A DNA stretch of 64,000 bases from Rhea pennata (lineage: Eukaryota; Chordata; Aves; Rheiformes; Rheidae), in contig NC_084682.1 of NCBI RefSeq assembly GCF_028389875.1, positions 7,326,001-7,390,000 of the forward strand. Direction: 5' to 3'. Both the position numbers and the translations under genes were made by a program. Below the pieces are notes generated by a model. It saw nothing but the letters and a program-made list of their open reading frames with translations, was not told where the DNA came from and did not search any database. Positions 22,451-62,500 of this stretch are shown here, piece after piece; positions within the stretch are counted from its first letter, which is position 1; each line of letters starts with the position of its first letter.

Positions 22451-24904
22451 GAGTTTGAATGTTAGGGGAAGGCGCATGGAGCTCATGGCAGTCCAGCAGC
22501 TGCCCCATTGGGGACAACTTTGCCACGGGCTCTCGGGGCCACAGCAGCCCTGTCTCCCCCCTCCCGCCCCCGAGAGCTGCCCCGTGACCCCCAGCACCGC
22601 TCCCCCCGCACCCTCCCACCACCACCGAGGACGGATCCTGCTCCGCGGCATCCGCCTCCTTCGCGCCCAGGGCACGGGCAGCTCGCGCCGTGCTTGCCCC
22701 GGGCAGCAGCCCTGGGGCACGTGTCCCCTGCGGCGCTGGGGTGGGGTGCTGGGCGCTGCCCGGCCTGCCCTGTGATCCGGTGTTCACCTGCGCGCCGGGC
22801 GACACGCGGGAGCAGCCACAAGGGCCGGGCACGGAGGGTCCCCGCGGCCCCGCGCACGGCCGCGGCCAGCGCTGGCCACTCCTGCAGCAGCGCGGGGGGG
22901 TCGAGGAAGCGACGTTGCCACGCTGCAGGGCTCCGGCAAAACCAGCCCCGCGTGTCGGAGCAGACTCTCTCTCGAGCTTTGCGAAGTAGCATCCTGCTCA
23001 GGGTTTTTGTTTGCGCTGCTTTTGCTTAAATTTGCCTCGCTGGCAGCGGACCGGCGAGCAGTCAGAGGCGAGGCTGGCCCGCTGCTCGCGCAGGCCGTGT
23101 CAGCCCCGCGGCCTCCCCTGCGACCCGCACGCAGCCGGTCGTCCTGCGGGATCCTCTGCTGGATCCTGGCACTCTCCAGTGACAAGTTAACAGCTCTGTT
23201 TACTCTTTGCAGATTTTTTTTTTTTTTGACTGTTTTGTTTTCATTTGATTGAAGCAAAAGGATGTTTTGATTCTGCTTCAGTTCAGAAAAAATAGGATGT
23301 GACTTTTATGTGCGTCTCTCTTTACGCCAGCCTCAACCACACTCCTATTTTAAAGCTCACAGGCCTCTTCTTCTTTCTAAGGGTGCCAAAATCTGAAGCA
23401 ACAGGAGCCTCTGCCCAGGGCAGCCCGGAGAGCTCCGCAGGGATCCCGCGCCGCCCTGCCTTCCCGCTGCACGGCGGTTCGCGTTTCGGGACGGCAAGGG
23501 ACGAGAGAGAGCGAAGCACGGCGAACCGGGCTCGCCGCTCGCCGCGCGGAGGGGCTTGCAGTGAAACAGAGACGCTGCAAACGAAGAAGGTCGGTGCTGG
23601 GCCCGTAAGTTCGGGCCGACGGGCTGCCGGGAGGGCCGGAAGGCCAGCTGGCCCGCGGCGAGGCGCCGAGCGGGGACGGCACGGGGGGGACGCTTGGCCC
23701 TGCTACAGAGATCCAAGCGCCGGGCGAGCCTCGACGCAGGTCAGGGCATCGCTTCCTTTCAAAACAAGAGCGGCTCTGTCCGCAAACGCATCCGTGTTTG
23801 GTCCGTATCTAGGAAGCAACTGATCCATCTGCTGTTCCACTTAAGACTACAGATGATGAGAAAGTGGCTGGCTCGGACCCAAGAGCAGCAGGAAACGCCA
23901 TCCCCAGCTTATTGTAACGTGGGGACGTGTCCGGGAGGGCACCTGCGCCCCCCGACCCGGGCAGCTTTCCGCCCCGGCCTCTCCTGCTGCGGCTGGGGTG
24001 GTCATTGGGGTTTTGGCGTTCAGACTGAGAAGAATTCAGTCAAGCTCAATGTCAAATCACACTTCTCAGAAGACGTTTGGCTCTGAGTATGAAAGTGTTT
24101 ATCCAGCTGCTTTAATCAGAATATTATCAGGAGCAGAAAGACTGTCCTGCCGAAAGGTAAAGAGGTTTCAAACTCAGCTTTGGACAAAATCTCAGAAGTA
24201 GGATATAAGGAGCTTGAATCCTAACGATCTCTACCCTAAACCCCAAACTTTAGAAGTTTAAACCAGTGCAAACACCTGTCAAGGAGTTTCCACCAGTAAA
24301 GGTCTCGGAAGAGCAGGATAAGTAGATTCATACAAGCTCCACTTGCTTAGGTATTCCTGGATTCTTGAGTGTCTAGACAAAATCCCATCTCCGTAAAATA
24401 TAATCCGAAATGTCTCAATAGAATCAGCTACATTGACTTCAAAATCCTTTCCTGAGAGGCCACCATAGCTTGAACTTGGAGATCCAGACACTGTGTAAAG
24501 GATAACTTAATAATTATTAATAATTAACCTGAAAGCATCACGGAGAACTAAATGATGTTGCCACAGACAGTCTGGAATGACTAAAGCTTGTTCATCTATA
24601 TGGAGGATTATACAGCAGCTCGGCCTCGCCGAGCTGACACATGAACTGCCAGTGAATCACTGTCTGCTTCCGACAGAGGTGAGCTCCGCAACAGTTTATA
24701 AACCAACGTTATGAAACACATCTTTACTGACGTGAAAATTCTCCGAACAGCTTTAGTGTTTACCACAACCCATAAGCAAATAGCAACAACATTACTGCTC
24801 TGCAGCAGTTTCCACCCTGGATGGACTTGATGCACAAGAACCACCAGCTGAAACCTTCACCGCTTTGCGCTAAGAACACGTTTGAGTTGTTCCATTTCAT
24901 CCAC
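22451..24904. other. Upstream flank of MMP28, no assigned gene
   Basis: GC-rich to about 23150. A second small CpG-rich block lies at about 23390-23760 and is not attached to any recognised first exon. AT-richer sequence follows. A minus-strand frame at 24279-24490 is open for 70 codons behind a good acceptor (ACAG at 24494-24491); it is discussed with the putative locus at 24905-25542. No transposon was recognised. Confidence 0.45.
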
Positions 24905-25542
24905 TCAAGATGCCTCCTCTGGAGAACAGTCATTCTTGAAATGTTTGCTGCTCAACAGTTGCAACAGCTGGAGAGCAGTAGGGTGGGTCACTAGATACCG
25001 AATGTGAGGCAACACTGAAAATGCTAATTCTGCCGTTGAAAGGTGGTGTGGTGTGTCGTCGGATCGGGGATCACTTCAGTTTAGAATAGACGGGCCCGGG
25101 CAGTCCCAGAATCAGCTTTCCTTATTGCCCTTTGATGTGCTGCATCTCAGCTTTGACTTACCAGAGTCACTTTCAAAAGCCAGAAGAACATTGTGTCCCC
25201 TGGTTGTATCTCTCACCAGGGTGAAGTTTCTCTGTTTAGACACAGCTTTCTTGGGTATTTCATCTGTGCACAACAAGCTCTCACAAGTCAAAGGACTTCC
25301 AGTATCCTTAATTAGATTAAAAGTCTGCCTAGTCCAGTATCCCGTCTTCCACAGCACCAGAAACAGACACTCTGCAGAGGTTTTAAATAAAAGAAGGACC
25401 CCCAAAGCCATGCACACCTTCCTTGGCTTTACCTTTTGCGTGCAGAGTTCCTCTGAGACCAGGAGAACAGTGCTACAAATACGGCAGCACAAATTGTGCT
25501 TCATTTGCTGAGAGCAATTCCACTGATTATCTGCTCGGAGGA
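24905..25542 (-). CDS. Putative unrecognised spliced gene fragment (minus strand)
   Basis: I do not recognise the product. Three exon candidates fit together: 25542-25433 (TTAACAG acceptor, AAAG/GTAAAG donor), 25369-25162 (GCAGAG acceptor, CTCTG/GTAAGT donor) and 25014-24905 (TTTTCAG acceptor, ending at TGA 24907-24905). All phases agree, and the last intron is a normal 147 nt. The first intron would be only 63 nt, a multiple of three, so reading through it also stays open. The peptide has a Cys-rich start (HNLCCRICSTVLL), a polar middle (KDTGSPLTCESLLC, RNFTLVRDTTRGHNVLL) and a helical end (HPTALQLLQLLSSKHF). A frame at 24279-24490 is a phase-compatible alternative end. An open frame near 27604-27790 could be an upstream exon. 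The composition looks protein-like, but this may still be chance or a relic. Confidence 0.3.
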
Positions 25543-25606
25543 CTGTTAACCCACACATAGCTACTCTGAGCATCAGGGGTTCACTTGAGTACCAACTCAC
25601 TTCGTC

Positions 25607-25611
<5 letters not shown>

Positions 25612-25641
<30 letters not shown>
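25612..25641. repeat. A30 homopolymer
   Basis: Uninterrupted run of 30 A on the plus strand. No upstream cDNA-like copy and no flanking target-site duplication was recognised, so it is listed as a simple repeat. Confidence 0.8.
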
Positions 25642-25643
<2 letters not shown>

Positions 25644-28600
25644 AGTTTGAACATAGGCTCTTCCGAGCCCCTTCGCAGCTTCGGGTGCATTTTGACCGCG
25701 CTGTGCCACCCCGAAGGCTTTGCAGCAACGCAGAGCAACCTTTCCATCGGCATCCGCAGGCACCATCTGCCGGGGACGAGGTAACACAACAAGCTCTTTG
25801 CTACCCTGGAAAGTGGCACTGCGATTTCTAGATTAGGCAAAAGCAGCACTGGCTGACTCCTGGCCCCGAAAGCCCGATGGCTCTGCTGGCTTCGGTCAGA
25901 ACTTCCTCCCGGTCACCTCTGCTCGCCGCAGGCCTGTGGCATTTGAGCAACTTATTAAGTTGCATTATTTCTTAGGGCGAGGTGGGTTTGGCTGTAACGG
26001 GAACAGCACTGAAATTGTTTGGCTGTCTCTTAAATTGTTTAGCTGTTTGTGTTGCATTTCAGCTCTGTAACGATCAGACGCCTCTCCTACACTGGCATCC
26101 GTTACGCTTTTCTCTATAAAGTCATTGTTGGGCTTGGCAAGTGCTAGATATATTTTTATAAATAAACCAGCAGCATTCCATACAGCACTGATTTCCAAAA
26201 CTAGAAACTTGCTGCTTAAAAAATGTATTAGAGGATAGCTCAAGAAAAGAGATCAAGGAAGCAGAGAACAGCCGTTGCCAGCTCAGAGAGCCCAAAGCTA
26301 TTTGTTCTGCTGGGACGGCCTCTCTTGGCTTCCCAGCTCCCGACAGGTCTGTGGCTCTGTCTCTCCTTTTCTGCCGTTTCATTAGGGTAGAGTCCTACCA
26401 ATTTCTTGCAGAGCACCCACTGGAGAGAAATTTCACATAGGCTTCACAAGATACGCCTTGGGTCTTCAGTTCAGCTTTGTATTTTCAGTTCAGCTGTTGG
26501 CCTACTAAAAGAAAAAAGTTACTTGTCCATGGATATCTGTGCCTCAGTTTCCTTGCAGGTAAAAAGAGGCAACAACCTGTAAAACCAGTTTGAAGACTTC
26601 TGACGAGAAGCACCAATCAGTAGTAAAGAATTTTATTTGCATGGAATTACAAATAAGGCCCTAGAAACATGATCAGCTAGTCCCAGTGGTAGCTGTACAA
26701 CCTGCTCAATTCATCTGACTGTAAATGGAGCAGAATTTCTAGCATAACTTTAAGACCCTGTAATTGAAAAGAGCAGTCTGCTTAACTGGAAGGCAAGAAG
26801 TTAACAGCAAGTGTTACCATCGCAGGAAGAGCTAATACTCACTCAATCTTTAAATATGATACTGATCTTTTTTCTTTTAAATTTTTTAAACTTTTCTTTT
26901 AGTTTTGTTAAACCTCACTCTACTGAACTTCAGGCAGTTTGCTGAGGAAAACCTGCCTTGCTAAAGGACCTAGCAGAAACAGCAGATGGCCATGACATAA
27001 TTAAACCACCACTTACTGTTTACATCTTTTACAAAACCTATCTTCCCAAGCCACCATATTTAACTCTCTAACCCGAAAGGAACCAAAAAGGCCAGATGTG
27101 CCATCACGTTAGTATCACCCTTTTCATGGATGACTTCTAAGTTTTCTATGAGACAGAACAGCTGGCGAGGGAAAAAAAATAAGTCTTCACTATCTTTAAA
27201 AAATAAACAAGCATGTAAGACCAGTTGTGTTTCGTCCTCAGTGCAAAAATCAACCATAAACAGAACAAATATTTGATGTCATTGCTGGGCTGGAAAAGCA
27301 GTGAAGCTGGTGACAGGTCCAGCAGTTTTGTGGTTTACTTGCATACTGATCTAATTAGTAAATTGGTGAGGGTGGTGGATGTTCAAGGGCTCAAGTGTTC
27401 TTAGCCAGGGGGAGCAAACAGGCTTGGAAGCGGCACAGGCCTTAAAAGGAGCCAGAAGTGTTGCTCCCAGTACAGAATGAAAGTTCAAGTACCAGTACCA
27501 ACTTACAAAAAACAGATACTGAATTTGTTATTTGTCTACAATTTGCCTTTTTACAGCCCCACCCACACATTAACTTTTTATAACATCACTAACATGCGTA
27601 TACCCTTTGGATGCAACAAGCTGGCACACTCCACTGTATTGTTGAGAGGAACAAGCGGTTCAAATTCGTGACAAATGTCTTTTCTGGCAGAGAACTGACA
27701 GAACTCCTGCTCTCCGGAAACCTTAAAAGGCAGAGCATAATTGTTAAATTTACAGTCAGATACAGGCTGATTTGAACTTACTGTTAACATGACCATGACC
27801 CTAAGCTAGGGATCTGGCTTACAATCATTAACAAAAGCTATTTTTGTTCATTGTGGGCTTTGAACAACATGGCTGAGAGGCCATGGATATTGAGTAGTTG
27901 TCTGCCCAGTCACCAAGACTACAACTGCAGACCCTGAAAGCTTGCAGTTTTATTATTTTGCCCACTGTAGTCCTGGACCACCAGCTGTTCTCTCTCTGAC
28001 GAAACAAACAACACTTACGATAGAAACGTAGCACTGGACACAAGCTGACTGTGGCTGTGCATCTCTCTCTCAGCCTCCCACCAACCCACTTCTCCCATGC
28101 GTGGCGTGACCTGCTCTGGAAAGGAATGATAATTAACCTCCCTTGCTTCTTCAAGCCTTTGCTTCAGAGTTGAATGCCAAATGCTCACAGTGTGTCTGCC
28201 TAGATCTTGCATCTTATCTCAAAGATAAAACTGCTGCCCTTACCACTTCTTTTTGCTATCACCCACATTTCAAAAGCAGTAACTAAAAAGTACAGTGATA
28301 TGTTGTCCTTCTTGAAGCCACTCCACTTTGTTTTCCAATTTATCACTGTCTGGACAACACGAGCTCCTTAGCAGCATGGGAACACACTGCCATCTCCCTG
28401 CTCCTTATGAAGGCTGCAGTGCACATCGAAAAACATGTGGCAAAAAATGCAAGCAATGCAGGACTTCAATCTGACAGGAAAATTAAAAACTAGCAGGGGA
28501 ATAAGACCTACTGCAAACCTGGCAGGTCTTATAGCTAGCAGGCTCTCCAACAACTTAACTGCAGATTTTTCCAAACAGCATACAGAGCTGGGGACAAAGC

Positions 28601-28731
28601 AGCGGTGCACTTTTAAGCAAGACCCTATTTATTACTTAAGTCATACTACAGGAAGACAAGGAATACTGAAATAAGTATGTGTGACTGAAGTAACTGGGAA
28701 ACAGTAGATTTCACAAATAAAACAATCAGCA
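25642..28731. other. Intergenic spacer downstream of TAF15
   Basis: AT-rich to average sequence between the putative locus and the TAF15 poly(A) signal. It has scattered short open frames on both strands, and none has a convincing exon structure by itself. No mobile element was recognised. Confidence 0.4.
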
Positions 28732-28737
28732 TTTATT
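28732..28737 (-). terminator. TAF15: Probable TAF15 polyadenylation signal
   Basis: TTTATT on the plus strand is AATAAA on the TAF15 strand, 306 bases past the stop codon. It is the first canonical hexamer in the AT-rich 3' UTR. Confidence 0.6.
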
Positions 28738-29042
28738 GTTGTATTACAAAACACTTCATATTTTGGCAATATTTTACAGTTTATCCTTTTCCTTCTTGGG
28801 GCCTGTTGAAGAGGTAGTGGGGAAAAAAGAAGAGAAGATAATGTTGAAATCAAAGATTAATTTTCAATGTCTTTCTTAAAAAAAATCCTCCCAAAGTGCC
28901 CCAGTCCCTCCCCCCCAAAATAAAAACCTAATTTCACTCAATTCCACTATCCAAAGAGGCCATGGGTGAAGCGGCAGGCAAAACTCTGGCAATTTCACTA
29001 TCGAACGCATCAAGAAGACAAACAAAACATTCACAGTGGTCT

Positions 29043-51016
<21,974 letters not shown>

Positions 51017-51500
51017 GGCGGCGGCCTCCGCTGCCGGGCACCGGGCTGAAGGGGGAGGACCTAGCGCCGCGCCGGCCGCGCGCACACTGAGGCACCCGCA
51101 GCTCGCGCGGACTGCGGGGCCGGGCAGCCAATCCGCGAGCGCGGCGCCTACCACTCGCCCGCCGGCGGCGGGGGGGAGCCGCTAAGGAACCGTACCAACT
51201 CGCCGCGGCCGGAGGGGGGTGGGGTGGGGGGCGGCGCCGGCGGGACTGTGCTAAGACGCGCAGCCAGGAGGGGGCGCCGCGCGGATGGGGCTGTGCCACT
51301 GCGGTGGGTGGCGGGGGGGGGGGGGCGCGGCGGCGGCGGGGTGCTCGGCGCTGTACGTGAAGGGTGCGGGCTCTGCCGGGCTCCTCCGGGCCCTGCCGCG
51401 GCTCCGGGCGGAAGGAGCCTCGCACCGAGCCAGGCCACGGAGCAGGAGGCAGGGCTGGCTGCTCGACACCCCGGGATGTGAAGCACCGAGCTGCCCCCCA

Positions 51501-54480
51501 AGCAGCAGCACCTCGAGCCAGGGGCTTAGTCCCGTCGTGCGTTGTAACACTGCGGGAAGCACAAGGAGCCTGAGGTCACCCAGCTGCCAGAGTAGAGCAG
51601 TGCTGCATTTCGGGATGGGGGAGAGGCCGTGCGCTGTGAGGGGGACACTTTACCGTTGCTCGCCACCTCCCCTCGCCTGCGCACGGCCCTCTCGTCTTCT
51701 GAGCACGTCGTGGGGTACGTGTGTTTGCTCGCACTCTGCTTTCGGGGTCCCTTAACAGCTTACAGAGCACTCTCTCTCGCTGAGACGCATGGCTTAGCAC
51801 ATACGTTTTCCAGGCCTGAAGGGAGGCTGAGAATCACTATGTGTAAATTAGAAGACTAAGTGAGTTCAACTGAATAAATACACAGAGCATACTTGGAAAC
51901 CATTTTGCTGTGCAGAAAGGGAACAGGGACAGGCTGGTTAACTGGATCAAATTAAAACAGACTTTATTGACTTGAAGTGACACGAGGTCTGCTAAAATAC
52001 AGAGCAAACATGGAGCCTCTGCTAGCCATCACGCCTCGAGGAAGGAGGGACGGTCACAGCCCGTGCTTTGGTGCCCAGTCTGGAAATACCCATCTGGGCT
52101 GAGTGTTCGAGAACGACGGGTCTGGAGCATCAGGGGATATGTGCTTAGGGGCTGCAGCTGGGACACTGGCTGTTGTTTTCTTATAAAATGAGACTCGCTT
52201 TGGAGTAGCTGACACATGAAAACAGTGGGGAAGATTGCCTGGGTTTTGAAATTGCATCAACTAGCAGCTGAAAGCTGCTGTGCTTTCTCTGAAGCTCAGC
52301 TATAGACAGCTTCTGTCTGGGAAAATATCAGAGGCAAGCTGTTCTGCAGGACTGTTTTTTCACCTTTTTTTTTTCTATGATGTGTGCTTTGGGACAGAAC
52401 TGGATCTGAAATCCCCAAAATACAGATGTTTTGCTTTATAAACCCAGCACCTGATTCTCTGTTGCTCTATCCTGTGTGCTGCTAATCACAGTTTGCTTGT
52501 GCAAAATTGTCCTATTTAGACAAAGTTTTGCTGAGGCTTCTGCTGCAAGTGGTATCAGCCTTGTTCCAACTCTTCTGACTGTCCAAAACCCATTACAACT
52601 GCAGCAGGTCTCTTCCACTCATAAATCCTGGGAGCTGAATCGGGGTGTCTGTTTTATGCTGGGGCTTCTCTGATGCTAAGAGACAGAGGAAACCAAAATT
52701 AGGCTCTGATTTTATAGCTACCGTCAATGTCTTTCAAATCTTTTAGTTATCAGCTGCATCACCATGTGCAGTATTTGGGCTTGAGTCATTTCAGAATTGC
52801 TGATGGGATTTCCAAAGACAATCTGTCAGCCTGTCAGACTTCACAGTGCCTGGGAAAATCATCACTGTGCTTCACATTACATGCAGCCCAGAAAGGAGAT
52901 GAGATGTTGATTAAGAATGAATTAAAGAAAACATCCCAAATCTATGTCTTTATCTCCTGTTCTAGATTAGCTGTTATTCTGCATGTAATGTAATGTCACT
53001 ATTGCTGTCGCCTCGCCCCCCTCAACCTGCTCTTCCAGGGCTGAGTATGTCAGCATTTAAAAGATCATGGCTATAATTTGATTTAGCTTTGGGATAGTAA
53101 TGTTCCTCACTGATGAAACAGCAACAGATAAAGGGCTTCTAGACCTCTGCAGATGGAGCAAAGGGCACAAGGGTATCTGGGCCGCTTTGCTGATGCACGT
53201 TCCTCACAGACAATTCAATCTAACTTTCAGCCATGGATTTGGAGCAGGAATGAGACTTCAGACCAACCTTTTGGTATATTTGAAGGCTGGTAATAGGATT
53301 TTATAAGATAAAAAGAAAAGCTAAAGAAAACCCATCTTTGCCAGAGTGATACTTCAAAAAGCCAAATATTGACTTGGAGAAGAACCCTTTCTGAGATAAG
53401 GGATGATGATCTTTGCAACCACACAGAACACATTAAAATTGAGAAATTGTTTCAAAAATGAAATTTAGTCAGAAAAACAAAGCAACTTTGATTATTTAAT
53501 TTGAGCGTCTTGTAAGTCACATTTGTTGTTTCAGATCTGCTGGCTTCTTGCAAAGGTTGGAGAAGATGCTTAGAAAGTTACCCTAAAATACAGTTGCAGG
53601 GTTTCTGTTCAGTGATAGTCTATGCATTCACCAGCACTGAAAGAGGAGCAGAGGAAATAGTATTTTGTGATTTTTGCTTTTCTTCCCTTTTCTTTTTTTT
53701 CTTCCCTCTCTACAGTGATTGAAGAGCATTCTCCAATTTCAGCTGTACAGATTGAGCAGATCTGCAAACAAGTTGGGCTGTTTCTTTCCCCCAGGGTGCA
53801 ACAGCAGGAGGCAAATCTCACTGCCACAGACTAAAATAAGTTTCTGCAAAACAAGCAGTGACTAGAATGACTAATTAAAAAGGGGTTGAGCTTTCTACCT
53901 GTCTTCATCTCACCCAAACAGTGTCATCTTCAGCGTTGTCCTTAGCCTTAGTGTGTCTGTGACCACCTGGGAGCTTTGCACAAAGGTCTCCGCTGCTCCC
54001 TGTGGGATGTGTTTAGGGGATTAGGGTAGATTTCAAACAATGGCAGCAGCAGGACAAAGGAGATGGGAAGATCTTTGACTCGACTCGGGACCTCCCAGTA
54101 CCTTTGGACTCCTCAGAGGATGAAGGGCTTATTTAGAAATGGAAACCTGCCTAGCTGAGACAAAGAGACAAGCTTACGTGTGTTTGTGCACTAGTAGCTC
54201 TGCGGTGCCCCTGGCTGCCGGGAACACGCTCAGGGAGGGGAACACGCGTGCTCTAAAGGGGCTCCACAACCCCTTTGCTACCAGGCCGCCCCCTGCAAAG
54301 CTGCTCTAGGACCCTCCCACGCTGGGGCCCTGTGCCCAGAGAGGCCTCGCCCGCTTTGAACCCTTCCTCAGCGCCGCCTAACCTAATGGAGCCGAGCCTG
54401 GGAACCGCGCTGCTGCTCGTGGCGTGGCCGCGCTGGTCTGTCTTCAGACCGAGCTACCGGGCGACCCATGAGGCCGTTTA
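51501..54480. other. Intergenic region between TAF15 and RHBDD2 promoters
   Basis: About 3 kb between two divergent promoters. Average to AT-rich sequence with no supported exon, RNA gene or mobile element. Short open frames occur by chance. Confidence 0.5.
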
Positions 54481-54513
54481 ACACCGGCTAAGGGGGGAAT
54501 AGGGCCATCACCC

Positions 54514-54628
54514 GTCGCCTTGGTAACCGGGGGCGCCGCAGCGCTTCCCGTTGCCGCGGCAACGCGGCCAGGCCTTCCGGTGCCCGCCGGAAACGGGGCG
54601 GCGCCGCGCCTCCCGTTGCCGTGGCAAC
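54514..54628 (+). promoter_or_regulatory. RHBDD2: Three RFX X-box-like palindromes upstream of RHBDD2
   Basis: GTCGCCTTGGTAAC (54514-54527), GTTGCCGCGGCAAC (54550-54563) and GTTGCCGTGGCAAC (54615-54628) fit the RFX X-box pattern GTNRCC-N-RGYAAC, the last two as near-perfect palindromes. The second and third lie in a tandem duplication of about 40 bases with a 65-base offset. Each copy is followed by CCTTCCGG, an ETS-type core on the reverse strand. The last site ends 33 bases before the RHBDD2 ATG. Confidence 0.7.
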
Positions 54629-54661
54629 GCGGCCCGGCCTTCCGGCGCGGCGGGCGGCAGC

Positions 54662-59541
<4,880 letters not shown>

Positions 59542-62500
59542 TGCTCCAGAAAGCAGCAGGACTCATACCATGGTGGGACCATTGTGTGTGATGCTTATGC
59601 ATCAACGCATTGCTGACATCTTTGCTGTGCCTGGGGTGACTGGCTAAATTGGCTGATAGGCCTGATGCAGGCCATTCACCCCTCTCCCTAGCACAGGCTA
59701 CTTTATTTATAGTTCCTTTATAATTTTGATACTTTTTAGTATTGCTGGGGGACTATATCACCTCTTGGCACTTCTCTCTGTCTTGGAGTCTCTTCTTATT
59801 CCTGCCTTTAGTAACTGTCTTTTTCCATTCACCCACTACAGTGTATCTGTTCCCTGGCTTGAAGTACAGGTGGAAGCTAATAGTCAAAACACTGAACTAA
59901 TTTGGGGCTGAACCAGGCCATAGGGATTAGGACATGTCCTATCTACACTTACACTCTTAGCCTTTTATCTCACTGGCAGATGTGATTTAACTAGGACCCA
60001 AGAGAGGCTAAAATCATGGTAGCCTTGAATTATAACTTAATATGTGGAGTGGGACATCTCTCCTACTAGTGACTTCTTCCACTAAGAGTATGCCTTGAAG
60101 GGAGCTTATGAAGCCAAGGCTGGGGGAGGGGGATAAAGAACACAATTTTCTGCTCCCCAAAACCTATTTTTAAGTGCTGACAGTCTGTTCTTATGTTTTG
60201 TTCTTAGCTACAGTCTGTGCATGCACAGAGATGTTGCCTTCGTTATCTCTAATAGCGCACAAGGAACCTCAGATACATGCAAAGTAACAGAAGACCCTTT
60301 AATAAGGGATTTAGGGCATTCAGGGAGCATATTTCAGATAATCTAAGGAGACAGAAGGGACCTTAAGTGCAGGTTAGAAGAATTAACTGGAATGTAGCTA
60401 TTCCAGTAGGGGTGGTGCAGTGAACACTACTGCACTTTGCGTATCTCACCCACCAACTTTAGGACAATCTCCATCTGTTTTCTTTAGTGCTGGTGAAAAC
60501 AAAAGCAAGTGGGAGATGGGAGTTTCCAGAGAGGGACTGAGAACAGCATGCAGCATGTGGGGCCTGTGGTAGTAATAGAAGAGTTTGGTTGAGTTGCTGG
60601 GACTTGCAGGGCGAGAGCTTTACTTCCAGCTGTGTCGCTGTCTCACTGTGCCATGCCCAGGAGGAATCTGCCATCTCTCTTTCTGTAAGCAGGTGGAATC
60701 TGAACTATTGCCATTGTTTTACTGCTTAGATGTTTGTTTTGCCCCCCTCCAAATGCTTTGTGAACCACAAAGTGCCATTAGTGGTTTTGGAAGAGTTCTT
60801 GCAGGGCCTAACCTGTTACCCCCAAGGACTGCAATAGCGTTTGCACTGTTCCATGCTCTCTTTGGGGCTAGGGGAAGAGTTAAGGTTGGGAGACAGTGTA
60901 AGCATTGGTGGTTGCATGCTCCAAATTATGTACGTGCTTCTTTGGTGCCTGAAGAAGCCACGTGTACAGCCAGCTGTACAGCTGCTTCTCCAGCAGCTCT
61001 TCTGGGACGGCTGCTACAGTAACATGGCTTTGCAGAGGCTTTCTTTGGGGGAAGCCCAAAGTGAGGGCTGAGGACTTGAACCTCAGGTTTGTGTTAGGAA
61101 GAAGCTCTGCTTGCAAAGACAGAGGATGCTGGGCAGGGGCTTTCTGAAGGAAGATGCTGCAATCTGGAAACCAGCTCGTGGGACTTCCAAAATCGGTAGC
61201 CAGCTTTATCTCACCCTGATTGCTTCACCTCTGTGTGTGTGGGATCACAGATGGACTTGGCGCCATGGCTCTGACTTTGATTAGCTGCTGACAGCGATTG
61301 CCGTGTTGTGTGTTTAGTACGGAGCAAGAACAGGATGAGAGGCTTGCCTGGAACTTTAAAGGATGTTTTTAATACGAGGAAGGAAATGCTAATGATAATC
61401 ATTGAAATGTTGATTAGTGCCTTTATTTTCGTCCTTGTGAGATTTTTTTTCTGTAAATCTATGATTTTTACTACTGCTGTTTCCAGAGGTGTGTGGAAAA
61501 TATAGCAGGGTGATGAGGATGAGTAGCAGTCGCAACTGTTGTGTACCTTCAAACCATAAGCTTGAAATACAATCTGGAAGACAAACGACTTAGTCTCCTG
61601 GTTTGCTTGTGGGTGGGGAACTGGGACGTGTGGGCCGGGTCCAGCGGGGCTCCAGGCTGCGGCAGCTGCGCACATCTGCTCAGTGCTCGCTGTGCGTGTC
61701 TGGCTGGCGGCGGAGGACACGTACTGGGGAAAAGCGGTACTGCGTATTGAAAAACACTTGTGTGCTGGAAACTGGTTATTTTTCCTTTCCAGCTCTTACC
61801 AGGTGATGTGTTAAGAGATTTGCTCTCTTTGCAGAGCCATGCAGGAATGGCGCGTTTTCCGTTTAGTTGTTTTATGGGAGGTGTTGAGCGGTTGAAGGGG
61901 AATGTGGTGGTGGATTGGCTTGTGAGAGTCACTGTCATTCATGGGCAGTCACGTGAAATGCATCTTTGCTGTGTTCGGTGGCCTTCAGGCAGGCGATTAC
62001 AACAACAGAAATGGCATCTAGCAAAGTTAATACCCGGCCTTTCCCAAGGGCAGCTGTTTAATCCAGCACTATATAAAATGTCATATAAATGAGTCAGGGG
62101 ACCCTCAGCTCCTCCAGCAGTGGATTCCTACCAAATCTCACTTCCCTGGGACTGAGGGTAAATCCAAAACTCCTGCTCACGGAGAGTAGGAAAGGAGGGA
62201 AGGGGCTGGGACAGGACTGGTGCAAATATGCCTGAGAACTGAAGGGAGGAATGAAATACATAAAGAGGGAGGTAAAAATAATCAGCAGCCTTTGCCTACT
62301 GAGCAAGGTTGCAGGTGTTAGTGATAGCAAGTTGCAATACCAGGTCACTTCCTTGGAGGGGAGCTGGAGAATTAAAAGTTATTCTTTAAATAAGAAAAAA
62401 AAATACCAGTAAAACGCCAGTTCAGCCTGGGATGGATTCCCTCGCGGGAACGTGCTGTCTCGTAAAGGCTTGTCCTTCCACGCGCTCCCCGTGAAACCGC

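Noticed and set aside
25053-25511. Plus-strand 152-codon frame
   Set aside because: Opposite to the better-supported minus-strand exon candidates; it has no splice support and less protein-like composition.
25612-25641. A30 run as the tail of a processed pseudogene or retroposon
   Set aside because: No recognisable cDNA precedes it and no target-site duplication was seen. Similar A or T runs occur elsewhere in the window without an attached element.
60585-61022. 145-codon plus-strand frame downstream of RHBDD2
   Set aside because: No homology recognised, no intron signals, no Kozak or domain features; compatible with chance.
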